Position numbers and translations under genes: made by a program | Source of the DNA: an uncultured Bacteroidales bacterium | GTDB lineage: Bacteria > Bacteroidota > Bacteroidia > Bacteroidales > JAUNSR01 | DNA length: 5,895 bases | Direction: 5' to 3' | Assembly: GCA_947074165.1 (NCBI GenBank) | Contig: CAMTOT010000196.1 | Coordinates: 1-5,895 of the forward strand | Shown here: in pieces, positions 5,315 to 5,895 of the stretch | Position numbering within the stretch: position 1 is the stretch's first letter | How the letters are laid out: every line of letters begins with the position of its first letter | The notes under the pieces: generated by a model | The model's input: only the letters and a program-made list of their open reading frames with translations | The model's database searches: none | Told to the model about the DNA's origin: nothing

Positions 5315-5895
5315 ATGAAAATTCTCGGTATAACAAGACAAAACTGCTTTTCACCCAATCATATAGGCAATGACGCCGCCATTTTTAATCTGACAGTTGC
5401 AGAACTAAGAAAGAAAGGCTGTATTGTAGATATAGTATCTGAAGAGGAGTTCTGTAAACAAGAATACGATCATAAAGTAATATTCAATATGGTAAGAAGC
5501 AGTGAAGCGATTGACCGTCTTATAGAGATGGAGAAGCGCGGAGCTTTAGTTATCAATTCAGGCAATGGCATAATAAACTGCACACGAGAAAAGATGACCA
5601 GACTTCTTATTGAAAACAATGTACCTCATCCTCGTAGTGTCATCGTAGATACAGACGATGAGATATTTGAGGGTCTTGATAAAGACATATTCCGTTTGTG
5701 CTGGATAAAAAGAGGTGATTTCCATGCAATACACAGAGAGGATGTAAGTTTTGTCTCTTCCTCACGAGAAGGTGCTTCGATCTTAAGAGAATATAAATTA
5801 AGAGGAATAAACAGAGCTGTCATTAATGAGCATCTCGCAGGTGATTTAGTTAAGTTTTACGGCGTTTTAGGAGAAGATTTCTTTTTTCATTTTTA
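5315..5895 (+). CDS. ATP-grasp-like protein, 3'-truncated by the window end
   Basis: The open frame runs from ATG 5315 to the window edge (193 whole codons plus two bases), with no stop. The sequence resembles the first half of an ATP-grasp ligase/kinase of the RimK or inositol-phosphate-kinase kind. A pre-ATP-grasp alpha/beta start (MKILGITR... then ELRKKGCIVDIVSEEEF) is followed by VINSGNGIINCTREKMTRLL (79-98) with NVPHPRSVIV (102-111), where ATP-grasp enzymes carry their 'DK..t...L...gvpvP.t' segment. A candidate nucleotide-binding strand is WIKRGDFHA (130-138), and NEHLAGDLVKFYGV (171-184) resembles the 'Q.f..g...K.yv.g' strand. The usual glycine-rich loop after the lysine strand is very short, so the protein may be divergent. 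ATP-grasp members activate a carboxylate or phosphorylate a substrate with ATP; the substrate here is unknown. The 29-bp gap makes co-transcription with the nucleotidyltransferase likely. Confidence 0.72.
   Translation, partial: MKILGITRQNCFSPNHIGNDAAIFNLTVAELRKKGCIVDIVSEEEFCKQEYDHKVIFNMVRSSEAIDRLIEMEKRGALVINSGNGIINCTREKMTRLLIENNVPHPRSVIVDTDDEIFEGLDKDIFRLCWIKRGDFHAIHREDVSFVSSSREGASILREYKLRGINRAVINEHLAGDLVKFYGVLGEDFFFHF

Noticed and set aside
5137..5358. - strand open frame of 73 codons across the nucleotidyltransferase/ATP-grasp junction
   Set aside because: It crosses two well-supported + strand genes and shows no motif or signal.
5626..5823. - strand open frame of 65 codons
   Set aside because: The + strand here encodes the continuous ATP-grasp-like protein, so the antisense frame is a shadow.

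Overview
The window looks like a contig end from a member of the Bacteroidales (Bacteroides/Prevotella-like). The evidence is an AT-rich genome, genes without Shine-Dalgarno sequences, a TAnnTTTG-type -7 box, and proteins typical of that order: a multi-domain parvulin isomerase, RlmN, a DUF4837-like lipoprotein and PdxA. All genes lie on the + strand. Genus cannot be assigned from sequence reading alone.

Bases 1-53 are not biological. They match the Illumina P7/TruSeq adapter (partial P7 end, one mismatch, an apparent 8-base index, then the read-2 primer site). The adapter is fused to the 3' part of a parvulin-type peptidyl-prolyl isomerase gene (54-1152), so the apparent ATG at 13 and its first 14 residues are artefacts. 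A strong intrinsic terminator (1175-1209) closes that gene. A -7-like box (1212-1219) then opens the next unit: rlmN (1253-2287), a lipoprotein gene of the DUF4837 type (2358-3416), and pdxA (3425-4516), with pdxA only 8 bp behind the lipoprotein gene. A second terminator-like hairpin (4533-4574) ends this unit.

The last part holds a nucleotidyltransferase (4590-5285) and, 29 bp later, an ATP-grasp-like protein that runs off the window (5315-5895). The longest reading frame of the nucleotidyltransferase begins inside the terminator hairpin. The start at 4590 is preferred because the family's N-terminal motif begins directly there.

The first four genes are housekeeping: envelope protein folding, rRNA/tRNA methylation, an envelope lipoprotein of unknown role, and vitamin B6 synthesis. 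The least explained part is the nucleotidyltransferase/ATP-grasp pair, which looks like the beginning of a small biosynthetic cluster whose product cannot be told from this window. No RNA genes, mobile elements, CRISPR arrays or origins were seen.
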